Shown piece by piece: positions 35,998-44,690 of a DNA stretch of 49,373 nt (positions within the stretch are counted from its first letter, which is position 1; each line of letters begins with the position of its first letter). The stretch lies in contig JAUXVF010000014.1 in NCBI GenBank assembly GCA_030680355.1, positions 1 through 49,373 on the forward strand, given 5' to 3'. Under the pieces are notes generated by a model. It did no database searches, had not been told where the DNA came from, and saw only the letters and a program-made list of their open reading frames with translations. Origin of the DNA: Caulobacter sp. (GTDB lineage: Bacteria > Pseudomonadota > Alphaproteobacteria > Caulobacterales > Caulobacteraceae). A program made the translations under genes and the position numbers.

Positions 35998-37278
35998 ATG
36001 ACCAAACCCATCATCGTAGTTCTGGGCGCTGGCCTCGGCGGAACCGTCGCGGCGTTCGAGATCAAGGCCACCGTCGGCGACAAGGCCGACGTCACGGTCG
36101 TCAGCCTGGGCGACACCTTCCATTTCGTGCCGTCCAATCCCTGGGTCGCCGTTCACTGGCGCAAGCGCGAGGCCATCGAGGTCAAGCTGCCGCCGGTGAT
36201 GAAGAAGAGGGGCATCGGATTCACGCCGGTCGGCGCAAAACGGGTGCATCCGGCGGAAAACCGCATCGAACTCAATGACGGCGAGAGTCTCGCCTACGAC
36301 TATCTGGTTATCGCCACCGGCCCCGATCTGGCCTTCGACGAGATCGAGGGGCTGGGCCCGACGCCCGGCTTCACCCAGTCGATCTGCCATGTCGATCACG
36401 CCGTGCAGGCCGCCGCCGCCTTCGACGAATTCGTCAAAAACCCCGGCCCGATCGTGGTCGGCGCGGTGCAGGGCGCGTCCTGTTTCGGCCCGGCCTACGA
36501 ATTCGCCATGATCCTCGACACCGAGCTGCGCCGCCGCAAGATCCGCGACAAGGTGCCGATGACCTTCGTCACCTCCGAGCCCTATATCGGCCACCTGGGC
36601 CTCGACGGCGTCGGCGACACCAAGGGCCTGCTCGAAAGCGAGATGCGCAACCGGCACATCAAATGGGTGACCAACGCCCGGGTGAAAAAGATCACCGACG
36701 GCGTGATGGACATCGAGGAAGTGGCTGATGACGGCTCGGTCAAGGCGACCCAGTCGTTGCCCTTCGCCTATTCGATGATGCTGCCGGGCTTTAGGGGCGT
36801 CGGCGCGGTCATGGGCATCGAGGGGCTGACCAATCCCCGCGGCTTCATCATCGCCGACAAGAACCAGCGCAACCCGACCTTCCCGAACGTCTTCTCGCTC
36901 GGCGTCTGCGTGGCGATCGCCCCGACCGGCAAGACGCCGGTTCCCGTCGGCGTGCCCAAGACCGGTTTCATGATCGAGAGCATGGTCACCGCCGTCGCCC
37001 ACAACCTGCGGGCCCTGATCAACGGCGAGGCCGCTGACAGCCAGGCGACCTGGAACGCCATCTGCCTGGCCGACTTCGGCGATGGCGGCGTGATTTTCAT
37101 CGCCCAGCCGCAGATTCCGCCGCGCAACGTCAACTGGGCGGCCGAGGGCGGGTGGGTGCACCTGGCCAAGGTCGGCTTCGAGAAGTTCTTCCTCGGCAAG
37201 ATCCGACGCGGCGAGAGCGAGACCTTCTACGAGAAGCTGACGCTCGACCTGATCGGCGCTCACAAGCTCAAGTCCTGA
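35998..37278 (+). CDS. sulfide:quinone oxidoreductase-like flavoprotein
   Basis: A 426-residue pyridine-nucleotide-disulfide-type flavoprotein resembling sulfide:quinone oxidoreductase (SQR). GAGLGGTVAAFE near residues 10-21 binds FAD, VIATGPD near 104-110 is the second FAD motif, and PVPVGVPKTGFMIESM near 314-329 is typical of SQR relatives. Three cysteines sit in SQR-like contexts: Cys130, Cys162 (GASCFGPAYEFA) and Cys304 (LGVCVAIAP). SQR oxidises sulfide to sulfane sulfur and passes electrons to quinone at the membrane. The ATG at 35998 is chosen; the frame is open to 35950. trxC follows ten bases later. Confidence 0.87.
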   Translation: MTKPIIVVLGAGLGGTVAAFEIKATVGDKADVTVVSLGDTFHFVPSNPWVAVHWRKREAIEVKLPPVMKKRGIGFTPVGAKRVHPAENRIELNDGESLAYDYLVIATGPDLAFDEIEGLGPTPGFTQSICHVDHAVQAAAAFDEFVKNPGPIVVGAVQGASCFGPAYEFAMILDTELRRRKIRDKVPMTFVTSEPYIGHLGLDGVGDTKGLLESEMRNRHIKWVTNARVKKITDGVMDIEEVADDGSVKATQSLPFAYSMMLPGFRGVGAVMGIEGLTNPRGFIIADKNQRNPTFPNVFSLGVCVAIAPTGKTPVPVGVPKTGFMIESMVTAVAHNLRALINGEAADSQATWNAICLADFGDGGVIFIAQPQIPPRNVNWAAEGGWVHLAKVGFEKFFLGKIRRGESETFYEKLTLDLIGAHKLKS

Positions 37279-37288
37279 GGCGGCGACC

Positions 37289-37738
37289 ATGCGTCAGTTC
37301 GTCTGTCCCCACTGCCGCGCCGTCAATCGCGCGCCCGATGACAAGAACGCCGCCGCCGCCAAATGCGGGCGTTGCGGCGAGAAGCTGTTCACGGGCAAGC
37401 CCGCCGAGGTGACCGGGGCGGCCCTGGCCGCGCACCGGGCTTCGACAAAGGGCGCGGCCGTTCTGCTCGACGTCTGGGCGCCGTGGTGCGGCCCCTGCCG
37501 GACGATGGCGCCGGAGTTCGCGGCGGCGGCCGAACGGCTGGAGCCCGGCGTCCGCCTGCTCAAGCTCAACGCCGATGCCGAGCCGGACGCCTCATCCGCC
37601 CTGCAGGTCTCGGGCATTCCCGCCCTGATCCTGTTCCGCGACGGCCAGATCATCGCCCGTCAGTCCGGCGCGATGAGGGCCGACCAGATCGTCGCCTGGA
37701 CCACCCAGGCGCTCGCCCAAACCCAGGCCTCGGCCTGA
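37289..37738 (+). CDS. trxC: thioredoxin 2 (TrxC) with N-terminal zinc ribbon
   Basis: A 149-residue protein. Cys6/Cys9 and Cys26/Cys29 form the zinc ribbon of the TrxC type, and the redox motif WCGPC lies at residues 66-70. GIPALILFRDGQ near 110-121 carries the cis-proline. It reduces disulfides and can reduce persulfides, so it fits as the electron source that clears protein or rhodanese-bound sulfane sulfur in this operon (inference). It lies between the SQR-like gene and the DUF2892 gene on the same strand. Confidence 0.95.
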   Translation: MRQFVCPHCRAVNRAPDDKNAAAAKCGRCGEKLFTGKPAEVTGAALAAHRASTKGAAVLLDVWAPWCGPCRTMAPEFAAAAERLEPGVRLLKLNADAEPDASSALQVSGIPALILFRDGQIIARQSGAMRADQIVAWTTQALAQTQASA

Positions 37739-37758
37739 AACCGTTGAAGGAACCCGTC

Positions 37759-37962
37759 ATGACCGTTGATCGCGCCGTATTTGTTTTCGCAGGCCTCGTC
37801 GTTCTGGCCGGCGTCGCTCTTGGCCACTACGTCAGCCCCTGGTGGCTTCTGCTGCCCGTCTTCGCCGGGCTCAACATGATCCAGTCCGCCTTCACCGGCT
37901 TCTGCCCGGCGGCGATGGTGTTCAAGACGCTGGGCTTCAAACCGGGCGCGGCCTTTCACTGA
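37759..37962 (+). CDS. DUF2892 inner-membrane protein
   Basis: A 67-residue protein with two TM segments (residues about 6-25 and 30-50) and a GFCPAAMVFKTLGFKPG end; the FCP motif with its single cysteine is the DUF2892 signature. This domain is fused to rhodanese in YgaP-type proteins, which transport or bind thiocyanate/sulfane sulfur. Here it is a separate gene in the same locus as a free rhodanese, so the two may work together at the membrane. Confidence 0.9.
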   Translation: MTVDRAVFVFAGLVVLAGVALGHYVSPWWLLLPVFAGLNMIQSAFTGFCPAAMVFKTLGFKPGAAFH

Positions 37963-38043
37963 CGACCCGTCCGGGGGGATGGCGCCCTTCCAAACAGTTG
38001 TTTGACCCGCTAAGCCTTGTCGAAAGGCTTTGGGGAGACCGCC

Positions 38044-38985
38044 ATGATCGACAACCGCATCACCCGTCTGCTGGGTGTCCAGTATCCGATCGTGCAGGCC
38101 CCGATGGGCTGGATCGCTCGGTCGCAGCTGGCTTCGGCGGTATCCAACGCCGGCGGGTTGGGCATCATCGAGACCTCGTCGGGCCGCCTCGATGAGGTGC
38201 GCGAGGAGGTCCGCAAGATGCGCGACCTCACCGACAAACCGTTCGGCGTGAACATCGCCCAGGCCTTCGTGCGTGATCCCGACATCGTCAGTTTCGTGGT
38301 CGACCAGGGCGTCAAGTTCGTCACCACCTCGGCCGGCGACCCCAACAAATACTGCGGTCCGCTCAAGGCCGCCGGCCTGACGGTGTTCCACGTCGTGCCG
38401 TCGCTGGCGGCGGGCATGAAGGCGATCGCCGCCGGCGTTGACGGCCTGGTGGTCGAGGGCGGCGAGGGCGGCGGTTTCAAGAACCCCAATGAGGTGGCGC
38501 TGATGGTGCTGCTCCCCCTGATCGCCTCGAAGGTCGATGTGCCGATCATCGCCGCCGGCGGCATGCTGGACGGAGCGACCATGGCCGCGGCCTTCGCCCT
38601 GGGCGCGGAAGGCATCCAGATGGGCACCCGCATGGTCTCGGCCGCCGAGTCGCCGGTGCACCAGAACTGGAAGGACGCCATCATCGCGGCCAAGGAGACC
38701 GACACCGTCTTCCTCAACCGCTTCGGCCCTGGCCCGGCCCTGCGCGCCCTGCGCACAGGCAAGACCAGCGACATGGAGCGGAACCCGCCGGAAGCGGGCG
38801 CCATGCCGGAAATGGCGCGCGCCCTGGAGCTCTATTTCGGCGGCGACATGGAAGCCTCCATCGCCCTGTCGGGCCAGGTGGCCGGCCGCATCGACACGGT
38901 CCGCCCCGTGGCGGACATCATTGCCGACACCATCGCCGAGTTTCATGAGGTCTGCGCTGATCTGGGCAAACGCTACGGCAAATGA
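38044..38985 (+). CDS. nitronate monooxygenase family flavoprotein (second copy)
   Basis: A 313-residue FMN-dependent TIM-barrel protein of the nitronate monooxygenase family. It begins RITRLLGVQYPIVQAPMGWI, has VEGGEGGGFKN near residues 138-148 and AGGMLDGATMAAAFALGAEGIQMGTR near 175-200, which bind FMN phosphate. It is more like the enoyl-ACP-reductase-II/NMO branch than the copy at 17069. A GGGGAG site precedes the ATG at 38044. It follows the sulfur operon by about 80 bases and may or may not belong to it. Confidence 0.88.
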   Translation: MIDNRITRLLGVQYPIVQAPMGWIARSQLASAVSNAGGLGIIETSSGRLDEVREEVRKMRDLTDKPFGVNIAQAFVRDPDIVSFVVDQGVKFVTTSAGDPNKYCGPLKAAGLTVFHVVPSLAAGMKAIAAGVDGLVVEGGEGGGFKNPNEVALMVLLPLIASKVDVPIIAAGGMLDGATMAAAFALGAEGIQMGTRMVSAAESPVHQNWKDAIIAAKETDTVFLNRFGPGPALRALRTGKTSDMERNPPEAGAMPEMARALELYFGGDMEASIALSGQVAGRIDTVRPVADIIADTIAEFHEVCADLGKRYGK

Positions 38986-39102
38986 AATCCCTTCCGCCTT
39001 CCCGGGAGGAAGGAGGGATGACCCGTTGCCGCGCCCCGTTCAGCGTGCCACGGTTCCCATCGAACCGGGGCCGTCAGAGTCCCTGAAATACGGGAGACGA
39101 CC

Positions 39103-40392
39103 ATGGGGCAGGGCTGGCGCGGCGTTCTGAGCGGACTGACGATCACGGGCGCGCTGGCCCTGGCGGCCTGCGGACAGGGTGGCGGCACGGCCGTCAAACC
39201 CAACACCACCTACCAGGAACAGCTGATCCAGAAGCTGATCGACGCCAAACCGGGTGATGTGATCAGCATCCCGGCCGGCGTCTACGCCATCGACCGGGGT
39301 CTGAGCCTCGACGCCGACGGGGTGACCATCCGCGGCGCCGGGATGGACAAGACCATCCTGACCTTCAAGGGCCAGACGGCCGGGGCCGAAGGCCTGCTGG
39401 TCAACGCTTCGGACTTCACCATCGAGGATCTGGCGCTCGAGGACGCCAAGGGCGACGCCCTCAAGGTCAACGAGGGCGAAAACATCATCATCCGCCGGGT
39501 CCGCGCCGAATGGACCGGCGGGCCCAAGACCAGCAACGGCGCCTATGGCCTCTATCCGGTGCAGGTGAAAAACCTGCTGATCGAGGACAGCGTCGCCATC
39601 GGCGCCTCGGACGCGGGCATCTATGTCGGCCAGTCGAACAATGTCGTCGTCCGCCGCAACCGCGCCGAATTCAACGTCGCCGGCATTGAGATCGAGAACA
39701 CCCAGAACGCTGACGTCTATGACAACCTGGCGACCAACAACACCGGCGGCATCCTGGTGTTCAACATGCCCAATCTGAAGGTGCCCGGCTTCGCCACCCG
39801 CGTCTTCCGCAACCGGGTCGAGGGCAACAACACCGGCAACTTCGGCCGCAAGGGCTCGGCCGTGGCCTCGGTGCCGGCGGGCACCGGCGTCATCGTCAAC
39901 GCCAATGACAAGGTCGAGATCTTCGACAACGACATCGGCGGCAACAACACGTCCAACGTCATCATCTCCAGCTACTTCTCGACCGGCTACATGAACAAGG
40001 AGGGCGTCGCGCCGACCTTCGACCCCTGGCCCGAAGCCATCTATGTCCACGACAACCGCTTTTCGCCCGGCGGCGCCAAGCCTGACGGCCTGGACCTGCA
40101 GGCCCTGCGGGTGGCGATGTTCGGCCTGACCGGGAGCCTGCCCGACGTGCTCTGGGACGGCTATGCCGACACCAAGAAGTTCAAGGCCGGCAAGACCGAT
40201 CCGGCGCTGGCCATCTGTGTCGACAATGGTTCAGCCCAGACCCTGAACGCCGACGGTCCGAACAAGAACAAGTCGCCGAAACTGATGGGCGACGCCCTGC
40301 GCTGCCAGCTGGCGCCGCTGCCGGCCATCGCGGTCGCCGCCGCCGGTCCCGTGCCGGCCGAACGCAAGGTCCCGGCGCCCGGCAAGCCGTGA
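39103..40392 (+). CDS. parallel beta-helix repeat lipoprotein (TIGR03805-type)
   Basis: A 429-residue predicted lipoprotein: hydrophobic signal followed by lipobox LAAC near residue 23. The body is a right-handed parallel beta-helix with repeated N-rich turns such as [34 protein letters not shown] and [11 protein letters not shown] between residues 85 and 300. It resembles TIGR03805, a family of unknown function that regularly occurs beside a diheme cytochrome family (TIGR03806), which is what follows here (recalled from the model descriptions). It likely sits in the envelope and could bind a carbohydrate or organise the cytochrome. The stop overlaps the next start by four bases (GTGA). Confidence 0.85.
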   Translation: MGQGWRGVLSGLTITGALALAACGQGGGTAVKPNTTYQEQLIQKLIDAKPGDVISIPAGVYAIDRGLSLDADGVTIRGAGMDKTILTFKGQTAGAEGLLVNASDFTIEDLALEDAKGDALKVNEGENIIIRRVRAEWTGGPKTSNGAYGLYPVQVKNLLIEDSVAIGASDAGIYVGQSNNVVVRRNRAEFNVAGIEIENTQNADVYDNLATNNTGGILVFNMPNLKVPGFATRVFRNRVEGNNTGNFGRKGSAVASVPAGTGVIVNANDKVEIFDNDIGGNNTSNVIISSYFSTGYMNKEGVAPTFDPWPEAIYVHDNRFSPGGAKPDGLDLQALRVAMFGLTGSLPDVLWDGYADTKKFKAGKTDPALAICVDNGSAQTLNADGPNKNKSPKLMGDALRCQLAPLPAIAVAAAGPVPAERKVPAPGKP

Positions 40393-41501
40393 AACGCCTC
40401 TGCTGTCTCCTTCTGGGGCTGATACTGACCGCCTGTGCGCCGGGACCGCTGCAACCGCGCTTCATCGCCGACGGCGCGCCGGAAGCCCTGGCCGACTGGG
40501 GCATGGTCGGGGTGCGGGATGGTCGGCTGGTGCTGGCCGCCGGCGCCCAGCCCTATGAGCTGAACACGCCCCTGTTCACCGACTACGCCGGCAAGCTGCG
40601 CACCGTCTGGATGCCGAAAGGCCAGCCGGCGACCTGGACCCCGGATGCGCCGCTCGACTTCCCGGTCGGGACCGTGGTGACCAAGACCTTCTTCTACCCG
40701 AAGGCCGCCGACGGAACCGTTGCGCCCGGCGATGGCCTGAGTCTGTCCCAGACGGGCGACGGCCTCGATCTGGGCAAGATCCACCTCGTCGAAACCCGTG
40801 TCCTGGTGCGCCGGGCCGGGGGCTGGGCGGCGTTTCCCTACCTCTGGAACGAGGCCCAGACCAGGGCGACGCTGAAGCGGACCGGCGCCGCGATACCGGT
40901 GACCCTGACCCGGCCGGGACGGCGCGACGCCTTTGTCTATCAGGTCCCCAATGTGAACCAGTGCGCCGGCTGTCACGCCACCGACCACGCCGCCAAGGCC
41001 CTGCAGCCGATCGGGTTGAAGTCGCGGCATCTGGACCGTGAGGTGACGCTGGCGGGCCAGAGCTACAACCAGATCGCGCGGCTGACTCAGCTCGGCTACC
41101 TGCGCGGCGCGCCGGCCGCGACCACCCGGGTGCGGGCGCCGGACTGGCGGGACGAGAGCGTCGCCGTCGAGCCGCGGGCCCGCGCCTGGCTGGATATCAA
41201 CTGCGGCCATTGCCACAGCCCCAAGGGGCCGGCCGACACCTCCGGCCTGTACCTCGACATCGCCACCCCGCCGGGACCATCCCTGGGCCTGTGCAAGCCG
41301 CCGGTGGCGGCGGGGCAGGGCACCGGCGGCTTTTCCCATGACATCGCGCCGGGCGACCCGGACCAGTCGATCCTGATCTTCCGCACGGCCTCCCTGGACC
41401 CCGGGGCCATGATGCCGGAGCTGGGCCGGTCGCTGACTCATGACGAGGGCCTGGCCCTGCTGCGGCGCTGGATCGCGGCCATGCCGCCCGGCTGCCGCTG
41501 A
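40389..41501 (+). CDS. diheme c-type cytochrome lipoprotein (SO2930 / TIGR03806-type)
   Basis: A 370-residue lipoprotein starting with GTG; lipobox LTAC puts Cys16 at the mature N-terminus. Two haem c sites are present: CAGCH near residue 192 and CGHCH near 272. A conserved N-terminal domain precedes them (YELNTPLFTDYAGKLRTVWMP near 58-78), which is the mark of this family. The FRTASLDPGAMMPELGRS segment contains a likely haem Met ligand. It is predicted to move electrons in the periplasm. The partner enzyme is not known; the PQQ dehydrogenase 1 kb downstream is one candidate donor (inference). Confidence 0.87.
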   Translation: MKRLCCLLLGLILTACAPGPLQPRFIADGAPEALADWGMVGVRDGRLVLAAGAQPYELNTPLFTDYAGKLRTVWMPKGQPATWTPDAPLDFPVGTVVTKTFFYPKAADGTVAPGDGLSLSQTGDGLDLGKIHLVETRVLVRRAGGWAAFPYLWNEAQTRATLKRTGAAIPVTLTRPGRRDAFVYQVPNVNQCAGCHATDHAAKALQPIGLKSRHLDREVTLAGQSYNQIARLTQLGYLRGAPAATTRVRAPDWRDESVAVEPRARAWLDINCGHCHSPKGPADTSGLYLDIATPPGPSLGLCKPPVAAGQGTGGFSHDIAPGDPDQSILIFRTASLDPGAMMPELGRSLTHDEGLALLRRWIAAMPPGCR

Positions 41502-41506
41502 CGCCG

Positions 41507-42490
41507 ATGACCGGCGCCCGCACCTGGCAGTCGATCCAGCACCTGCGAGGCCTGGCCGCCCTGTCGGTGGCCCTGTTCCACGCCTGCCAGTGGTCGCAGG
41601 TCAATTTCGCCACCGGCCAGGCCGGGGTCGACGTCTTCTTCGTCATCAGCGGCTTTGTCATGTGGACGGCGACCAGCGGCCGGACGGTGAGGCCTATGGC
41701 CTTTTTCGCGCGGCGCCTGGTTCGGGTGGCGCCGCTCTACTGGCTGATCACCCTGGCCCTGGCGGCGGCGGTGACCCTGGTTCCGGCCCGTTTCCCGGAC
41801 CTGTCGGCGGACCCACGGCACGTCCTGCTGTCGCTGGCCTTCATCCAGCACGACAACCCCGCCGGCCAGCCGTTTCCGCTGCTGGCGCCGGGCTGGACCC
41901 TGAACTACGAGGCGGTGTTCTATCTGGTCTTCGGCGCGCTGCTGCTGCTGCCCGAGCCGCGCCGGCTGTTTGCCCTGACCTTCGCCCTGATGGTGCTGGC
42001 CTTCGCCGGTTTCGCCTGGCCGCCGGCCTACCAGATGCTGCTCAACCCGCTGTTTCTCGAGTTCCTGGCCGGCGTCTGGCTGGGCCGCATGGCCCAGCTC
42101 GAGCTGCTGCCGGACCGGTCGATGGGCTGGCTGCTGCTGGGCGGAGGGACGGCGCTGTTCACCCTGATCCAGCTGGTCAACATGGATTGGGACCTGTGGC
42201 GGCCGATGGTCTGGGGGGCGCCGGCGATGATGGTCGTGGCGGGGGCGATCAGCATCGAGGCGGACGGCGGCTGGCGCGACCTGCGAGGCCTGAAGATCCT
42301 CGGCGACGCCTCCTATTCGATCTATCTGGTCCACACCCTGTCGATCGGGGCCCTGGCCATGACCATCGGGGCCTGGAACCCGCCGATCTTTATTCCCCTG
42401 GCCATGATCGTGGCGACGGTTTCGGGCCTGGCCTGCTGGGCCCTGGTCGAACGCCCGCTGCTAAATCGTCTGCGTCAATGGGTTGCCTGA
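41507..42490 (+). CDS. acyltransferase family 3 membrane protein
   Basis: A 327-residue integral membrane O-acyltransferase (OafA/YrhL/NodX type) with about ten TM segments. IQHLRGLAALSVALFHAC near residues 10-27 carries the conserved His, GVDVFFVISGFVM near 38-50 and FFARRLVRVAPLYWL near 64-78 are the other hallmarks. Such enzymes acylate sugars of lipopolysaccharide, polysaccharide or membrane glycolipids. There is no C-terminal SGNH domain. The gene begins five bases after the cytochrome gene and is probably cotranscribed; the acceptor is unknown. Confidence 0.92.
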   Translation: MTGARTWQSIQHLRGLAALSVALFHACQWSQVNFATGQAGVDVFFVISGFVMWTATSGRTVRPMAFFARRLVRVAPLYWLITLALAAAVTLVPARFPDLSADPRHVLLSLAFIQHDNPAGQPFPLLAPGWTLNYEAVFYLVFGALLLLPEPRRLFALTFALMVLAFAGFAWPPAYQMLLNPLFLEFLAGVWLGRMAQLELLPDRSMGWLLLGGGTALFTLIQLVNMDWDLWRPMVWGAPAMMVVAGAISIEADGGWRDLRGLKILGDASYSIYLVHTLSIGALAMTIGAWNPPIFIPLAMIVATVSGLACWALVERPLLNRLRQWVA

Positions 42491-42560
42491 CCTAGCGGAG
42501 CGTTCGCATACTCGGCTCAACGCCGTGCGGAAGACGCGGTTTGACCTGGGAGCTCGGGAT

Positions 42561-44681
42561 ATGAAGCGGATCAGCGCTTTGGCGGTGACGCTGGCGGCTG
42601 TGGCCATGCTGGCCGGCTGCGGCGAGAAGACGGCGGACATCGATGGCGCACGCATCGCCGCGGCCGACAAGAACGCCGGCGAGTGGGTCACCCACGGCCG
42701 CACCTACGGCGAGCAGCGCTTCAGCCCCCTCGACAAGGTCAATGTCGCCAGCGCCGGCCAGCTGGGCCTGAGCTGGAGCTTTGACCTGCCGGAAGACCGC
42801 GGCGTCGAAGCCACGCCCTTGGTCGCCGACGGCGTCATGTACACCACCTCGTCCTGGTCCATCGTCCGGGCCTTCGACGCGAAGACCGGCAAGCTGCTCT
42901 GGGAATTCGATCCCCAGGTGCCGCGCAAGACCGGGGTCAAGGCCTGCTGCGACAGCGTCAACCGCGGCGTCGCCCTGTGGGAGGGCCGGGTCTATGTCGG
43001 CGCCCTCGACGGCCGGCTGATCGCGCTGGACGCCAAGACCGGAAAACAGGTCTGGTCGACGGTCACGGTTGACCAGAGCAAGCCCTACACGATCACCGGC
43101 GCCCCCCGGGTCATCAAGGGCAAGGTGCTGATCGGCAACGGCGGCGCCGAGTTCGGCGTGCGCGGCTATCTGTCGGCCTATGACGCCAGGAACGGCAAGA
43201 TGCTGTGGCGCTTCTACACGGTGCCCGGCGAACAGACGACCGACGGCGCGGCCTCCGACGCGGCGATGAAGATCGCCCGCCCGACCTGGAACGGCGAGTT
43301 CTGGAAGGTCGGCGGCGGCGGCACGGTCTGGGATTCGATGGCCTATGACCCCGACCTCGACCTGCTCTACATCGGCGTCGGCAACGGCACGCCCTGGAAC
43401 CGCGACATCCGTTCGCCCGGCGGCGGCGACAATCTGTTCCTGTCCTCGGTCGTGGCGCTCAAGCCCGACACTGGCGCCTACGTCTGGCACTACCAGACCA
43501 CCCCGGGCGAGAGCTGGGACTACACCGCCACCCAGCACATCATCCTGGCCGACCTGACCATCGCCGGGAAACCGGTCAAGGCGCTGATGCAGGCGCCCAA
43601 AAACGGCTTCTTCTATGTGATCGACCGGACCAACGGGAAGCTGATCTCGGCCAACAACTACGTGCCGGTCAGCTGGGCCACCGGCATCGACCCGGCCAGC
43701 GGCCGTCCCGTCGAGACGCCCAACGCCCGCTATGGCTCGGGCCCGGCCCTGGCCATGCCCGGACCGCTCGGCGGCCACAACTGGCAGCCGATGGCCTTCA
43801 GCCCCAAGACCGGCCTGGTCTATATCCCGGCCCAGGAAATCCCCTTCCCCTACATGCAGCCGGGCGGGGCCAACGCCAATTTCCGCTACGAGCCCGGCGC
43901 CTGGAACATCGGCGTCGACAGCCTGATCGCGGCCATGCCGGACGACCAGGCGGGCATCAAGGCGGTCCGCGCCAGCCTCAAGGGCCGGCTGATCGCGTGG
44001 GACCCGCTGACCCAGACGGAAAAATGGAGCGTGAAACACAGCGGTCCCTGGAACGGCGGCGTGCTGGCCACGGCCGGCGGCCTGGTCTTCCAGGGCTCGG
44101 CGACGGGCGAGCTGGCGGCCTATGACGCCGCCACGGGCAAGAAGGTCTGGTCGTTCGACGCCCAGACCGGAATCGTCGCCCCGCCGATCAGCTACGAGAT
44201 CGATGGCGAGCAGTATATCGCGGTGATGGCCGGTTGGGGCGGCGGTTTCGCCCTGACCATCGGCGCCGGCGCCGACCCGCGCTCGGACGGTCCCCGCCGG
44301 GTGCTGGTGTTCAAGCTGGGCGGCAAGAGCAAGCTGCCGGCGCGCCCGGTGTCGACCCGGGACTTCCCGGCGCTGCCGGCCGTGACCGGCTCGCCGGCCC
44401 AGATCGCCGCCGGCAAGACGACCTTCGCCACCTACTGCGGCGTCTGCCACGGGTCGAGCGCGGTGTCCGACTTCTCCATTCCGGATCTGCGCTACTCGCC
44501 GGTGATCACCGACGCCGCCGTCTTCAAGGGCGTGGTCATTGACGGCGACCGGGTCGAGAACGGCATGGTCTCCTTCAGCCGCTTTATCGACGCCGCCAAG
44601 GCCGAGGCGGTGCGCCAGTATCTGCTCTCCCTCGCCCACGGCGAACGGGACCGGCTGGCCGCCGCCAAACCCCGGAAGTAG
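42561..44681 (+). CDS. PQQ-dependent quinohemoprotein alcohol dehydrogenase, lipoprotein form
   Basis: A 706-residue quinohemoprotein. Lipobox LAGC near residue 20 suggests membrane anchoring. An eight-bladed propeller domain follows, starting WVTHGRTYGEQRFSPL, with the adjacent Cys129-Cys130 pair (KACCDS) forming the vicinal disulfide above PQQ and GNGTPWNRD near 276 in the active site. The C-terminal cytochrome domain holds one haem c site, CGVCH at 626-630. It oxidises primary alcohols or aldehydes in the periplasm and hands electrons to the chain. The frame extends upstream to 42483, but the ATG at 42561 gives the lipoprotein signal and has a GGGAG-like site. Confidence 0.93.
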   Translation: MKRISALAVTLAAVAMLAGCGEKTADIDGARIAAADKNAGEWVTHGRTYGEQRFSPLDKVNVASAGQLGLSWSFDLPEDRGVEATPLVADGVMYTTSSWSIVRAFDAKTGKLLWEFDPQVPRKTGVKACCDSVNRGVALWEGRVYVGALDGRLIALDAKTGKQVWSTVTVDQSKPYTITGAPRVIKGKVLIGNGGAEFGVRGYLSAYDARNGKMLWRFYTVPGEQTTDGAASDAAMKIARPTWNGEFWKVGGGGTVWDSMAYDPDLDLLYIGVGNGTPWNRDIRSPGGGDNLFLSSVVALKPDTGAYVWHYQTTPGESWDYTATQHIILADLTIAGKPVKALMQAPKNGFFYVIDRTNGKLISANNYVPVSWATGIDPASGRPVETPNARYGSGPALAMPGPLGGHNWQPMAFSPKTGLVYIPAQEIPFPYMQPGGANANFRYEPGAWNIGVDSLIAAMPDDQAGIKAVRASLKGRLIAWDPLTQTEKWSVKHSGPWNGGVLATAGGLVFQGSATGELAAYDAATGKKVWSFDAQTGIVAPPISYEIDGEQYIAVMAGWGGGFALTIGAGADPRSDGPRRVLVFKLGGKSKLPARPVSTRDFPALPAVTGSPAQIAAGKTTFATYCGVCHGSSAVSDFSIPDLRYSPVITDAAVFKGVVIDGDRVENGMVSFSRFIDAAKAEAVRQYLLSLAHGERDRLAAAKPRK

Positions 44682-44690
44682 CCTGAGTTC

